Part shown: positions 34,701 through 46,700 of the stretch, in pieces
Numbering within the stretch: the first letter of the stretch is position 1
How the letters are laid out: the number at the start of each line of letters is the position of its first letter
NCBI RefSeq assembly: GCF_039543385.1
Contig: NZ_BAABJQ010000002.1
Location: 310,001 to 374,000, forward strand
DNA: 64,000 nucleotides
DNA from: Rugosimonospora acidiphila
GTDB taxonomy: Bacteria; Actinomycetota; Actinomycetes; Mycobacteriales; Micromonosporaceae
Reading direction: 5' to 3'
The notes under the pieces: generated by a model
What the model saw: only the letters and a program-made list of their open reading frames with translations
What the model was told of the DNA's origin: nothing
Database searches by the model: none
Program-made: the position numbers and the translations under genes

Positions 34701-37700
34701 GACGGCCAGGTCGCGGACCACGGCATAGAGCGGGCCGGGGTTGACACCGAGCTGCTCGGCCACGGTGACCACGTCGTCGGGGAGCCCACCGAGCACCACG
34801 GTCAGACCGGCCAGCTGCCGGACGCCCTGGTCGTCCAGGCCCAGCCAGAGCGCCATCCGGTCAGCCCGGACCGGGTCGAACGCGAGCACGGTGTCCGCCG
34901 CGAGCCGTGAGGCCAGGCTGCCGGTGATGCCGCGGCCGGCCAGCCACGTCGTCAGGCGCGGGTCCAGCTCGGCGTACGACGGGACGGTGCTCCACGCGTT
35001 GACCAGGTCTGGCACGTCCGGCATCCGCACGTCCTCGGCGTGCGCCTGGTCGATGAGCAGCAGCAGATCGTGGAACTGGCCCTGGGCCACCGGCTCCGCG
35101 ACACCCGGGGCGGACAGCGTCTGACGCATCAGGGCGAGCGCGGCGCCCACCTCGTCGAAGAGCTCACGAGATCGCCCGGTCAGCAGCGGACGCAGCCTGG
35201 CGCCGTACCCGACCTCGTAGTCGTGCGTGATGCCGGCAACCGTGTTGCGCAGGTCCTCGATGGGCCTGGCCGCCTCGGCGGCGAACCTCGGCCCGGAGAC
35301 CTCGGCCGCCCGCATCATGAACACCTGGACGTCGGCGCCGGGCGGGACGGGCGCGCCTTCCGGCGGCCCGTACGCGCGGTAGCCGTCGCGGCGGCCGATG
35401 ATCAGTGTTGTCGTGGCGTCCGGCACCGCGTGGCCCAGCGACGCCCCGGAGTCGGGCACGACCACCAGGTTGACGCCGAGCGCGGCGCCCAGCGCCTGCT
35501 CGACCGTCGCGGCCGGCAGGTGGCCGCGCAACTGGTCGTCGGTCAGCGCCACCGTGAACACGTCGGCCGCGGTCAGGCGGGTCCGGTCGACCACCGCCGC
35601 GGCGATCTGGGTAGCGATCGGCGCCAGCGGGGACCGGTCGGCGGCGAAGTGCTCACCGATCCGGGACTGGACGTGGGAGTCGCCCGCGTCGATCAGCCGG
35701 GCCAGTTCCGGCCGGGCCGACGCCGGGCTGCGGCGCGGGCCCTCGGCACCGTCCGGGGTCACCAACGCGACCACCGTCGCGTCGTCCAGCAGCCAGCTGA
35801 ACAGCCGGCCGGCGGTGTAGCCGCTCAGCGCCGGCAGCCGCTCGGGATGGTTGCGCACCTGGAGGGCGGTGTACTCGAACAGGCTGGCCGCGTCCCGGAC
35901 GCCGAACGGCAGCGGCACATTCTGCCGGGTGGCACTGTCCAGCACCGCCCGGGCCACGCCGTTGCCTGGCGCGTCGGGCAGCTCGTACGCCCGCCATCCC
36001 GGCGGCGGCCGCCACTGGTCGGCGACCGCACCGGCGGCAATCGCGACCAGCATCGCCTGCGCGCGGGCGGCCGGGTCGGCGAAGGCGTCGAATTGGGCCG
36101 CGTCGAGCGCGGGTGGCCGCGCGGCGACCACCACCCGGTTGCCATTCAGTTCCCGGCGCAGCGCGGCCAGCGCGTGCTCGCGCTGGCCGAGCGGCATGGC
36201 CAGCGCGCCCAGCAGCGCTTGGATTCCGCCCGGGGTCAGCTGGGCGAAGTCGACCGCGGTAACGGGTCCGGGCAGGTCGAGGCCGGAGATCCGGGCGTCG
36301 CCGGCGACGAAGCCGCCCGAATGCCGGTCGACGAACGCGAGCGTGCGCCACGCGTTCTGGCCGAGGTCCATGGTCACCGAAAGCCCGCGCGATGACTCCA
36401 CCAGCCGGATCTCCGGCCGGCCCTGGATCGCCGGGCGGAGTTCGCGTTCCGCCGCCGGGAAGAGCGGCAGCGTGACCGACAGGCCGGCCGGCGCCGGCGG
36501 TCCCAGCACGAACGGGGTAACCGAGCCGCCGACCTCCCTGATGCCGGCGGCGAACTCGGTGATCGCGTCGAGCAGTCCCGGGCCGGTGCCGTGGGCGGCG
36601 ACGATCTCCTGGAACCGCCCGTTGAACCGGCGCGGGTCGACCGCGGTCCGCAGGTTCTCGACGGCCACGCGACCCGCGTCGGCCGGCATCCTCAGCAGCG
36701 AGCCGAGGGGGCGCCCGGTCGACCGCAGCTGGGTGTGCATCGACCAGATGTCCGCCGGGTCGACGCCCAGCGTGCCGAGCCGCTCGGCCCAGGCCCCGTA
36801 GCCGTCGGCCACGATTCGCGGGGTCGCCGCCGGGTCGGCCGGTGTGGACTCGACGAACGCGACGATCAGGCGTGGGTCGGCGCCGGCCAGTCGGGCCGTC
36901 TCGATCAGCTCTCTCACCGACATCCAGGCCCGGTCGGCCAGTTCGCCAAGGTCGGTCGGCACCCGCTCGGCGCTGCGGGCCAGCTCGAACAGGTCGAGGG
37001 TGAGCGAGCGGGTCGGCGTGGGCAGCTCGCCGGTGGCCCGCAGCTCATCGGCCACCTGCCGGGCCGCCGCGTTCCGGTCCGGGATGCCGTTGAGCGTCTT
37101 CACCAGGTCGCCGCTCAGCCGGCCGGCCAGGTCGCGGGGGTCCACGCCCAGCTCGGCCGCGACCAGGAAGATCCGTCCCGGGTCCACCACCGACCAGCGC
37201 CGGGCCAGGTCGGGCAGGTCGGTCGGTACTCGGCCGAGGCGCAGGCTGTGGCCGCGGATCCACCACCAGCTGATGCCGAGCGCGGCCGAGAGCCGGTCCA
37301 ACGCGTCGGTGCTCCACTGACCGGTCGAGTCGCGCCGTTCCAGGTCGGTGAGCAGCAGGTTCAGAACCTGGTCCCACTCGGTCACCGAATACCAGTCGCG
37401 GTCCTGGGCGTTCACGAATGGACGCTCGTCCAGGCCGAACGAGCCGGCCTGCCAGCGCCGCAGCGCCGAGGTCATCCGCGGGAGTTCAGGCAGATCGGCC
37501 AGCGTGAGCCCGGTGTCGGCCATGAAGGTGAGCCGGGTCCGCATCCCGGGGAGCAGCCCGTTCAACCGCTCCAGCTCGGTGGTGAGGTGCTGTTCCAACT
37601 CACCTATGCCGCGCGTACCCGAGTCCAGCAGCGCGGGCACGGCCCGGACCAGCAGGTACTCCGAGACGCCGAGGCGTTGGGACAGCGCTCGCAGCACGGA

Positions 37701-40700
37701 TACGGTGGCGGCCGACATCCGCTCGGCCACCGCGAGCCGCAGGAATGCGGGATAGGTCGAGTCGCTGCTCCGGGCGAAATAGATCAGTTCGCCGGCCGGC
37801 ATGTTCAGCGACTGGGCGTGCGCGGCGATGTCCCGGTGGTCGATGGAGGCGGAGCTGCGCAGGGTCTGCTCGATGTACTCGACCGGAATGCCCAGCCGCC
37901 GAGACCATAGCGACGCCAGCACCAGGTCGTCCTGGCGGCCGGGCGGCGGGGCGTACCGCGGGATGCCCTCGTCGCCCGCGAGCGCCGGATACCGGGCCAG
38001 GTCGGCCCGGCGCGGACCGTCCTGGGCCGGCGCGATCTGCTCCCCGGCCGCCGCCAGGGCCAACCACATCCGCTCCAGCTGGCCGGTCAGCGTACCGGCG
38101 ATCCGCCGGAACTCCTCGCTCGCGCCGTCGGCCGCGGCCAGCGAGGTCAGCGTCTCCTGGGCCAGCATGGTCGACATCCGGACCAGCTGGACCGCGTCGT
38201 ACGTGCTCATCGGGGCCGACCGGACCAGTCTGTCGCGCTCGGCGCGCAGCGCCTCCGCGTGCGGCAGGGCGACGGAGGACCGCTCGGCGATCGACAGGGC
38301 CGCGCTCACCGCGTGGGCCGCCGGCAGGCCCGGGTCGGTGGTGAGGTGGGTTGCCAGGTGGGACGCGGCCCCGGCCAGCCGATCCAGACTGGTCAGCAGG
38401 GCACCGCGCCCACCCGCCTGGCGGGCCGTCCGGGCGACGGTGTCGGCCGCCGCTATCGCCAGCCCCCGGTTCTCGATCAGCGCCCGGATCGCCGGGTCCC
38501 GGCGCGACAGCTCGCGGCGCAGGTAGGTCATCTCGTCCGGCGCGAACCCCTCGGCCCCGGCCGCGCCCAGCCAGAGCGGCCAGCCGAGCGCGTCCCCGCG
38601 CGGGTCCGCGACGAACCCGCCGATCATTTCTCTCAGCTCGGCCGCCGAGGCCTGCCCGGCCGGAACGATGTCGCGGTAGCGGTCCAGCACCGGCTTCCAC
38701 GGCAGCAGGTGGCGCGGATCGGTCCGCAATCCGGCCGAGAGCCCGGCGGCCTGGCTCAGGTCCAGGCCGAGCCGGTAGGCCGAACGCATCAGGTCGGACG
38801 GGACCCGGCCGGTCGCCCGGACCAGGTCGATGACCTGCCGGGCCGCCTCCGGGGTCGGGGCCAGCGTCTGCAGCGCGGCCACGAAGGTCCGCGGATGCAC
38901 CATCGGCAGGTCGAGCACCTGCTTCAGCGCGGCCGGGTCGACCCGCATCGAGTCGGACCACGAACGCAGCTCGCCCGGCGTGTGGCCGTTGGCCGCGATC
39001 AGGTCCCGGACCGACTCGGCCAGCTCACCGCCGGGACCGGTGGCCGGCACCATCTCGGCCACCGCGCTGCCCGCCCGCCCGGCCCGGACGTCGTCGAGCA
39101 ACTCGTAGACGTACGGATCGAGGGCGTGCCCGGGCAGCAGCGCGACCAGGTTCTGCACGCCGAAGCCGAGCCTCGCGCTCCACCGGACCCACTGGACGTA
39201 CTCGGGCCCGCTGAAGCCGTGGGCCATCAGCCGCTGCTCGATCAGGTCACCGAACGCCTCGCCGGAGCGCCCGGCGACCGGCTCGCCCTCCAGTCCGGGC
39301 AGCTCGCGGAGCAGGAAGTCCAGCTCGGACGGGGTGAGGCCGAGCCGGACCGCGGCCGCGTGGACGGCGCCGGCATCGGCCAGGCCCAGCCGCTGCGCCA
39401 GCGTGTCGAGGTCGAGCAGGGACCGCTCGGTGCTCGCTCGCAGCGCGGCCCGCACCAGGTCGTCCGGCAGCTCGGCCAGCAGTTCCAGGGAGACGCCCTG
39501 CCCGCGCATCTCGCCCAGGGCGGCCCGGTCGGCCGGGTCGAGGCCGAGGCGGGCGGACAGGTCGATGAGGTGAGTGAGATCGGTACGGCTGCGGACGCCG
39601 GCCTCGGCCAGCCGCGTCACGAGCCGATCCACCCACGGCGGGCCGGCCGGATCGGCCGTGGCCTCCGGGCCGACCGCATCGACCAGCACGTCGCCCAGCA
39701 CGGCCCGGACGCTCCGCGGGTCGACGCCCAGGTCGCGGACGACCGCCCACAGGGGATCGGGCTCGGCCAGGCCCATCTCGGCGGCGATCCCCGGCAGATC
39801 GTTCGGCACCCGCCGGAGCACCTCGGACAGCCCGATCAGCTGCCGCCGCCCGGCCGCGTCCAGGCCCAGCATGCCGGCCAGCGCGTGGGCGGCCGCGTGA
39901 TCGAACGCGTACCCGGGATCGCCGGCGATGCGTTCGGCCGCCGCCCGCGTGAGGCCCTGGTCCAGCAGCCACGTGACGGTCTCGGGTCGCTCGGGTCGCG
40001 GGTACGCCGGTGGGGCCAGCGCGATCGCGTTCACCGGCGGCGGGACCAGCGCGGCCACGCCCTGATCGGTCTCGGCCAGTTCGGCCGCGGTGCGCTGGAA
40101 GAAGTCGTAGCTGCGCAGCGTGTCGCGAATCTGGCCGTACCAGTCGGCCGGGGCCTGGCCGGCCTGGGCCAGCCGGGCTACCCGCTTCATCCCGTTGAGC
40201 GCGGCGACGAACGCCTGCAGCCGGTCCAGGACCAGCTTGGCGTCCAGTTCGGTCCGGGCCCCGTTCGGGTCGGCGGCCAGGGCGTCGGCGGCCAGTCGGG
40301 ACAGCTGCCTGAGGTGGTCGTCGGCCCACCACCCGTACCGTCGCTCCAGGCCGGAAACGAAGGACGGCACGGTCGCCGGCGTACGCGGCATCAGCTCGTC
40401 CAGCGTCGGTCCGGTGGTCAGCACGTTCCTGACCATGAAGATCTGCGGCGGCGGCGGGATCGCGGGCAGCGGAGCGGGAACCGGGGCCAGGACCGAACGG
40501 GGCACGTTGTCCTCGACCACGGCCACTAGCCACCGGGTGTTCGTGGGCTCGGCCCTCCAGCCGTCGGTGCCCCGGATCCGGGCCTTCGCGGCACCCCGGA
40601 CCCGGAACAGCACGGTCCGGTGGGCAAGCACGTTGGGCGTGGTGTCGCCGGCCTCGCGATGCAGACCGGGGGCCCGGGTCAGCCGGTAACCGCCGGTGCT

Positions 40701-43700
40701 GCCGCCGGATCCGCTCTGCACCGGCTCGCCGCCGGTCGAACTCGGGTTGAAGTAGTTGACCTGCGCGGTCGTGTAGTTGCCGGGCGCGTTCGGCACGCTC
40801 TTGTCGACCTGGTTCTGCTTGGCCCACAGGTTCACGCCGAGGCTGGCGTTGGCCGTGGCGGTCCGGCTGGCCCCGGCACCGGACCGGGCCGAATGGCCGA
40901 ACACCGGGGCGTGCTCCAGGATGGTCTGGGCGCCCTCGCCCACGGGGTACGCCTGCGAGGGGTTGTTCTCGGTGTAGTCGTAGGACTGTTCCCACGGCCC
41001 GGCCGCCACCGGCTCGATGGCCAGCGTGGACATGTGCTCCCAGGCATCGGTCGCGATCCCGGTCGGGAAGTCGTGCTCGGCGCCGCCTGGGGCGAGGAAC
41101 CGGTGGACGCCGACCTCACCGGTCATTCCGGAGACGTAGTCCTCGATCCGCTCGGCGCCACCGTCTTTCCTGATGACGTCCGGCAGCACCTGCTTGGCCA
41201 GCGCGGTCAGCTCGACGAGTCCATTGAGGAAGCTCATCCGCTCGTTGGCCGGCGGCGCCGTGTACTCGCCGAGCACCAGACCGGGCTCACGCGGGTCCTG
41301 GGCGCTGGACTGCGGCGGGGTCAGCCAGGCAGGCGGTGCGACCCGGATGGGCTCGGGCGAGGTGTCGCTGGCCGGCACCCGTACCTCGGCTATCGAGTCG
41401 ACCCACTGCGGCGCCAGGGCCGACTGGCCGCGGACGGCCTCGGCGACGGCCGGTCCGATCGCGTTGACACCGCTGGCCGGGGCGGGGACGACCCGCAGCG
41501 CGAGCTCGACCGGGACGCCGAAGTCGATCATGGTCGCGTAGTCACGGGAGGTGTGCCGGTCGTCGGCCCGCCGGTCGTCCGACTCGGACCGGCTGGCCTG
41601 GCCACTGACCCGGCCGGCCGCGGATGGGTTGTGCCACCGGGTGCTGGCCGGCTGGCCCGGCGACAGCACGCTGACGCCGCCGGTGCCGCTCTTGGTGACC
41701 GAGGAGCCCTTGCCCTTGCTGACGCTCCGACCGGCCACCCCGTGCGTCTCCACGCCACCGCCGTCGGCGACCCGGCCGAAGAGGCGGCGGGCGTCGTCGA
41801 AGGTGTCGAAGCCGGGCGCCGGCCGGGCGATCAGCTCGACCCGGCCATTCACCTGACCGCCGTCGCGGGTGGTGGTGAACCGGCGCGAGGCCAGCCGGAC
41901 CGGGCCGGTGCGCAGGCCGGAGCCGAAGTAGCGCAGCATGCCCGCATTCAGCGCATCGCCCGCGCTCAGCTCGGCGATGGCCTCCAACGCGGTCGCCGAG
42001 TAGGTCCGCGAGCCGGGCCGCGTCAGGCCCGGGATGGCCGCCTCGGCCGCGGCCAGTCCGTTTCTCCAGAGCGCCCGTCCGGGCGTGGGCGGCGGGGGCG
42101 CCGGAGCGGCGGCCGGCTGCCGCGTGGGCAGTTCCATCGCGGCCCCACCGCCGCCGGGAATGCCGATCCGCCGCGCCTGCGCGTCGGTGATCTCCCCTCG
42201 CGCCGGCGCGGGTGGGGCCGCGTTGGCCGCCCGGCCGGTCTCACGCACCTTGAGCACCAGGCCCGCGCCCAGACCCAGCCGGGCGGCGACCCGCCGGGGC
42301 AGATAGCGCACGGTCGCGTCGGCCGGCGTCCGGTGGGCCTGGCGCTCCCGCTCGTCGGCCCCCCGGCGGGCCACCTCGGCGTCGAGCCGGGTGGCCAGCT
42401 CGGCCGGGAGGTCCCGGATCAGCTGGTCCCGGGCGGCGCCCATGGACCGACGGGCCCGCCACAGGTCGGCCAGCTCGGCGAAGTTCAGGTACACCTGGAC
42501 CGCGTCCGGCACGTCCACCGCGCGCTCGCCGCTGCTGGACAGGTCGGCCACCGCCTCGATCACCGAGGTGGCCAGGTTGTGCGAGCCGGCGACGATCCGG
42601 CCCACGAAGGTCAGCGGGATGTAGACCAGGTACAGCGGGCCCAGGTGGGTCTGCGTCCGCGTGTCGTTGACGTCCCCCGAGCCGGCCACCGAGCGGTTGC
42701 TGCCGCGGGCAACCCGGCCGCCCACCGCCGGGTTGGCGGTGTAGGCGCCCTTGAGCAGCGCCGGGCCGCCCGAGAGCTCGAACTGATGAGTACGGCTGGA
42801 CGACTCGCCCCGGCCCTGGCTCTCGGTGATGCCACCAGAGTGCTCGACGTACCCGTCCCGGGGCGCCCGGCTGCCGGTGGCGTCCGGCGGCGGGACGATG
42901 TACCGGGGCACGCCCGGATAGGCCTGCAGTTGCAGCGAGCCCTCGGTCTGCGAGACGGCGCCGGCCTCGTGCTGGTGCTCCGAGACGTAGGCGCCGGTGA
43001 GCATCTGCCACAGCTTGTCGCGCAGTTTGGCCGGGTTGACGAACGTGCGCCGCGACGCCGCCGACAACGATCCCAGGCTGGCCGGGCTGGCCCCGACCAG
43101 TGAGCTGGCGACGCGTCCCTTGGGGTCTCCGAAGACTTCCAGGGCCAGCCCCTGGAACAGCCGGTTGAGCGCCTCCGAACCAGCCACCGTGGTGGTAGCG
43201 GCGAGCTGCCCGTACTGCTGGTCGGCCGGGCGGTCGAGGGCGGCCCGGTCGGCGTCGGTGACCGGGCGCGGATCGGTCACGGCCGGGGCGGGCGCGACCT
43301 GGCCGCGCAGCACGAACACGTCCGGCACCCAGGCCCGCACGGTCACGTCCTGGTGGTCCACGGTATGGCCACCGGCATCGGTGGGGCTGTACCGCCAGAG
43401 CGGCTCGTTGCTGGTCGGCTTGTACAGCTCGGCGGTCAGCTGGCGCCGCACCCGGAACGCGTGCACCGGCTCGGCCGGCGCCTCGATGATGGTCTGCTGA
43501 TCGAACGTGATGCCGTGGGACGCGTCCCGGCCGTACCCGCGCACGTACTGGTAGGGCCCGACGCTGAACGGAAACGCCCGGAACAGGTCCCGGCCGGTGC
43601 CCGGGGCGATGTCGAACTGGCCGCGAACGCTGACCGAGGCCGAGATGTTCTCCGCGGTGCTCAGCCCGGTAGCGCTCTCCGCGCCGAAGATCGACTTGGC

Positions 43701-46700
43701 GGTGTCGGTGCCACCCAGATGCTCCGCGTTGGGCGTGCCCGGGGCCCGCCGGGTCTGCCACCGCACGGTGACCCGCTCGATGGTGTTGGCCCGGGTACGC
43801 CGTTCGAACGGGATCCAGATGCCGTAGCCGTCGAGCTCGTCCCAGCTGGCCTCGCGGTAGTCGGAGTCGATGGCCTCCAGGTACCGCTTGTAGTTGGCCG
43901 CCTGCATCGGGGTGGCTTTCGCCCCGTCGGCGGCCACGAAGCCCTCGCTTTTCAGCTGGGCCAGCACCGCGTCATCGACGCCGGGTACGCCGGGCGCGTC
44001 CGCGATCGTGAAGTCGCTGATATCGGCGTGCCCGGTCGCGCCGGTGCCACCCCATTCGATCTCGGCCGGCGGGTGCAGGTTCGTGTCCGCGGCACTGAGA
44101 TTGACCCGGACCCGGCGGATCCAGCCGCCGGCCCGCTCGGTCGCCCGCCCGGTCCACTGGGCGTCGCGGACCGGAGCGGTGCCACCGTTGAGCAGCTGCG
44201 CGTGGAACTCGAAGTCGACGTCGTCGACCTCGGCCAGCTTCAGGTTGCCGTCCGGGTCGGACGAGGTCTCCCAGCCCTTCAGCACGGCCGCCGAGCCGCC
44301 CGAGCTGACCGAGTCGATGGTGGACTGGCCGATCCGTGCCTGGAACGACGGCGTTGCCTGGTGGTAGTGCCCGTACGTGCCGGTGTCCTCGAACTTGGCG
44401 CCGGTGAACAGGCCGCCCAGGCCCGCCCCGAGGTCGGCCGCGTTGCGCAGACCGGCCGACCCGCCCACGCCGGCCACGTTCAGCCGGTACGCCTCCATCC
44501 GGGCCGACGGCGAGTCGGCCAGTTTCCGCACCGGGACCGGCCGGGCCCGCAGCTTGAGCACGCCGACGAACGCGCCGTCCGCGTCGAACAGCGGCTCGGA
44601 GACCAGGCCGGTGTTGCGCAGCCGGGCCAGGCCACCCTGGAAATTGGTCGGGTGCAGGAACCGCAACAGCTGCCGCTGCGAGTCGGCGCCCAGCCCGTTC
44701 AGCTCCGGGATCCGGGTGCGCAGCTCGACCTCGATGCCGCCCGGGTTCTGCAGCCCGTCCAGGATGATCAGCTTGTCCCGGGCCAGCTCCCGGGCCCGCT
44801 CGTCGACGGTGCCGGGCAGCGGGATGATCGGTGCCGACGGCCGGGCGAGGTGCTGCGGGATCTGCGCGATCACCTGGTCGGCCCCGTCCGCGAAGCGGTC
44901 GACCGCGCCGAGCGGCTTCACCGGTTGGTGGCTGCCATCGGCCGGGGCCGGCGGCGCGGCGTCGGCAGGCGCGACCATGACCCGCCACCGCACGCTGAAC
45001 CTGTGCGGCACGTGGGGCTCGCGCAGCCGCAGCGTGAAAAACTGGCGGGATCCCGAGCTGACCGAGAAATCCCGCAGGTACTGGTTCCAGGTGAGCGTCG
45101 GGCCACCGCTGACCGTGATGGTGCGCAACGGCCCGACCTTGTTCAACAGCCCGAGGACGCTGCTGATCGGCAGCGGGATGTCGCGGTTGTTCGACGCGCT
45201 GTGCCGGGCGTCGATGGACGAGGAGTGGATGGCCCGCAGCTCGCCTTCACGGTCGGCCGACGTGGTGTCCTCGCCCACACCGTCGCCGGCCAGCGTCGCG
45301 AACAGCGTGACCCGGACCGCCGTGGGGCCGTCACCGAGCACCTCGGAGATGCCGCTGGGCGTACTGGTCGTCGGCAGGTCCCGGGCGAGCGTATCGGCGG
45401 TGACTCCGGCCATCGCGGCCGTCCGCAGCTCTTGCCGTTGCTTCTTGGACCCGGCCCGGTCCGGATGCTGCTGCCAGTACTCGTCCAGCGCCTGTCCCAG
45501 CTCGTTCGCGACCAGCTCGGCGTCGTCGTCACTGACCACGACCTCGGCGCCGACCGGCAGCATGCCGCCGGACCCGAGGTCGGTGAGGTCGGCCTGCCGG
45601 GCGCGCCGGTCGGTCCAGCCGTCGACCACCCGCTGCTGCTCGTCCACGGCGGTCTGCGCCTGTTGCCGGGCGTTCTCGTCCCGAATGACCTCCCGCTCCC
45701 GCTGCCCCAGCAGCTGGCTCGCGTTCGGCCCGTCGGTCTGAGAGATCCGCTCTCCCTCGTTCTCGATAGCGGCGATCCGCCTCTCCTGCTCGGCGATCGC
45801 CTCGTTGAGGTCGTCCCGTTCCCGGATCGCGGCGGCCCGAACGCGTTCGTTGGCCTGCCGGTCCGCGTCGGCGGTCGCACGCTCGGCCCCCTGCGCGGCG
45901 ACCTGATCCATCAGCCGCCCTCGCTCGGCCCGCGCGCGGGCGAAGCGCTGCTCCGCGGCCCGCGCGGCCTGGTCGTCCCGCTCGGCCTCGGCCGCCCGCG
46001 CGGCCCGCCGCGGGTCCTCGGCCGCCCCCTGGAACCCGCCGAGCCGCTGCTGGGAGCCGTCGGCGGTGGCGCGTGCGTCCTGGGCTGCCGATTCCAGCCC
46101 GGGAAGCTGTCCGGTGAGGGTGTTCAGAGCCGCCCGGCTCGCGGCGATCGCGCCGTCGAGGCGGCTCACCCGGCCGGCCGCCTCGGTGGACAATCGGGTC
46201 GCCTCGGTGATCCGGTCCTCCACGTCATCCAGCGTTTCCCGCTGGTCGTCGAGCTTCTCGGTGGCCGCGTCCTGGTCTGCTGTCAACTTCTCCAACCGGG
46301 TGCGCAGGTCGTCGCGCAGCTGCCGGGCCTCGTCGCGCAGCCGGCGGGTCGCGTCGAGCACGGTGGTGGCGGCGTCGAGGACGTCGGTTCGGCGGCCCAG
46401 CTCGGCGTTCGCGAGGGCCAGCCGCTGGCGGACGGTCGCGGCCGGCAGGTCCAGGCCGGGATCTGGTGGCGCGGTGGCCGCCGGCGCCGTGTTCATCAGG
46501 TGCTGCGGCTCCCGCGGCGCGGGCTCGGGCCAGGCCGGCGGCTCGCCCGCGATGCCGAGCGCGGCCATCGCCTCCTTGAGCGACGGGCCCAGCCCGCGGC
46601 CATCCGGCCCGAGCAGGCGGAACTCCTGGCCCGACGCGATCGACGGCCGGCCCATCGCGTCCAGCTTCAGCTCGCCGAGCAGGACGTCGCCCTCGCCGTC

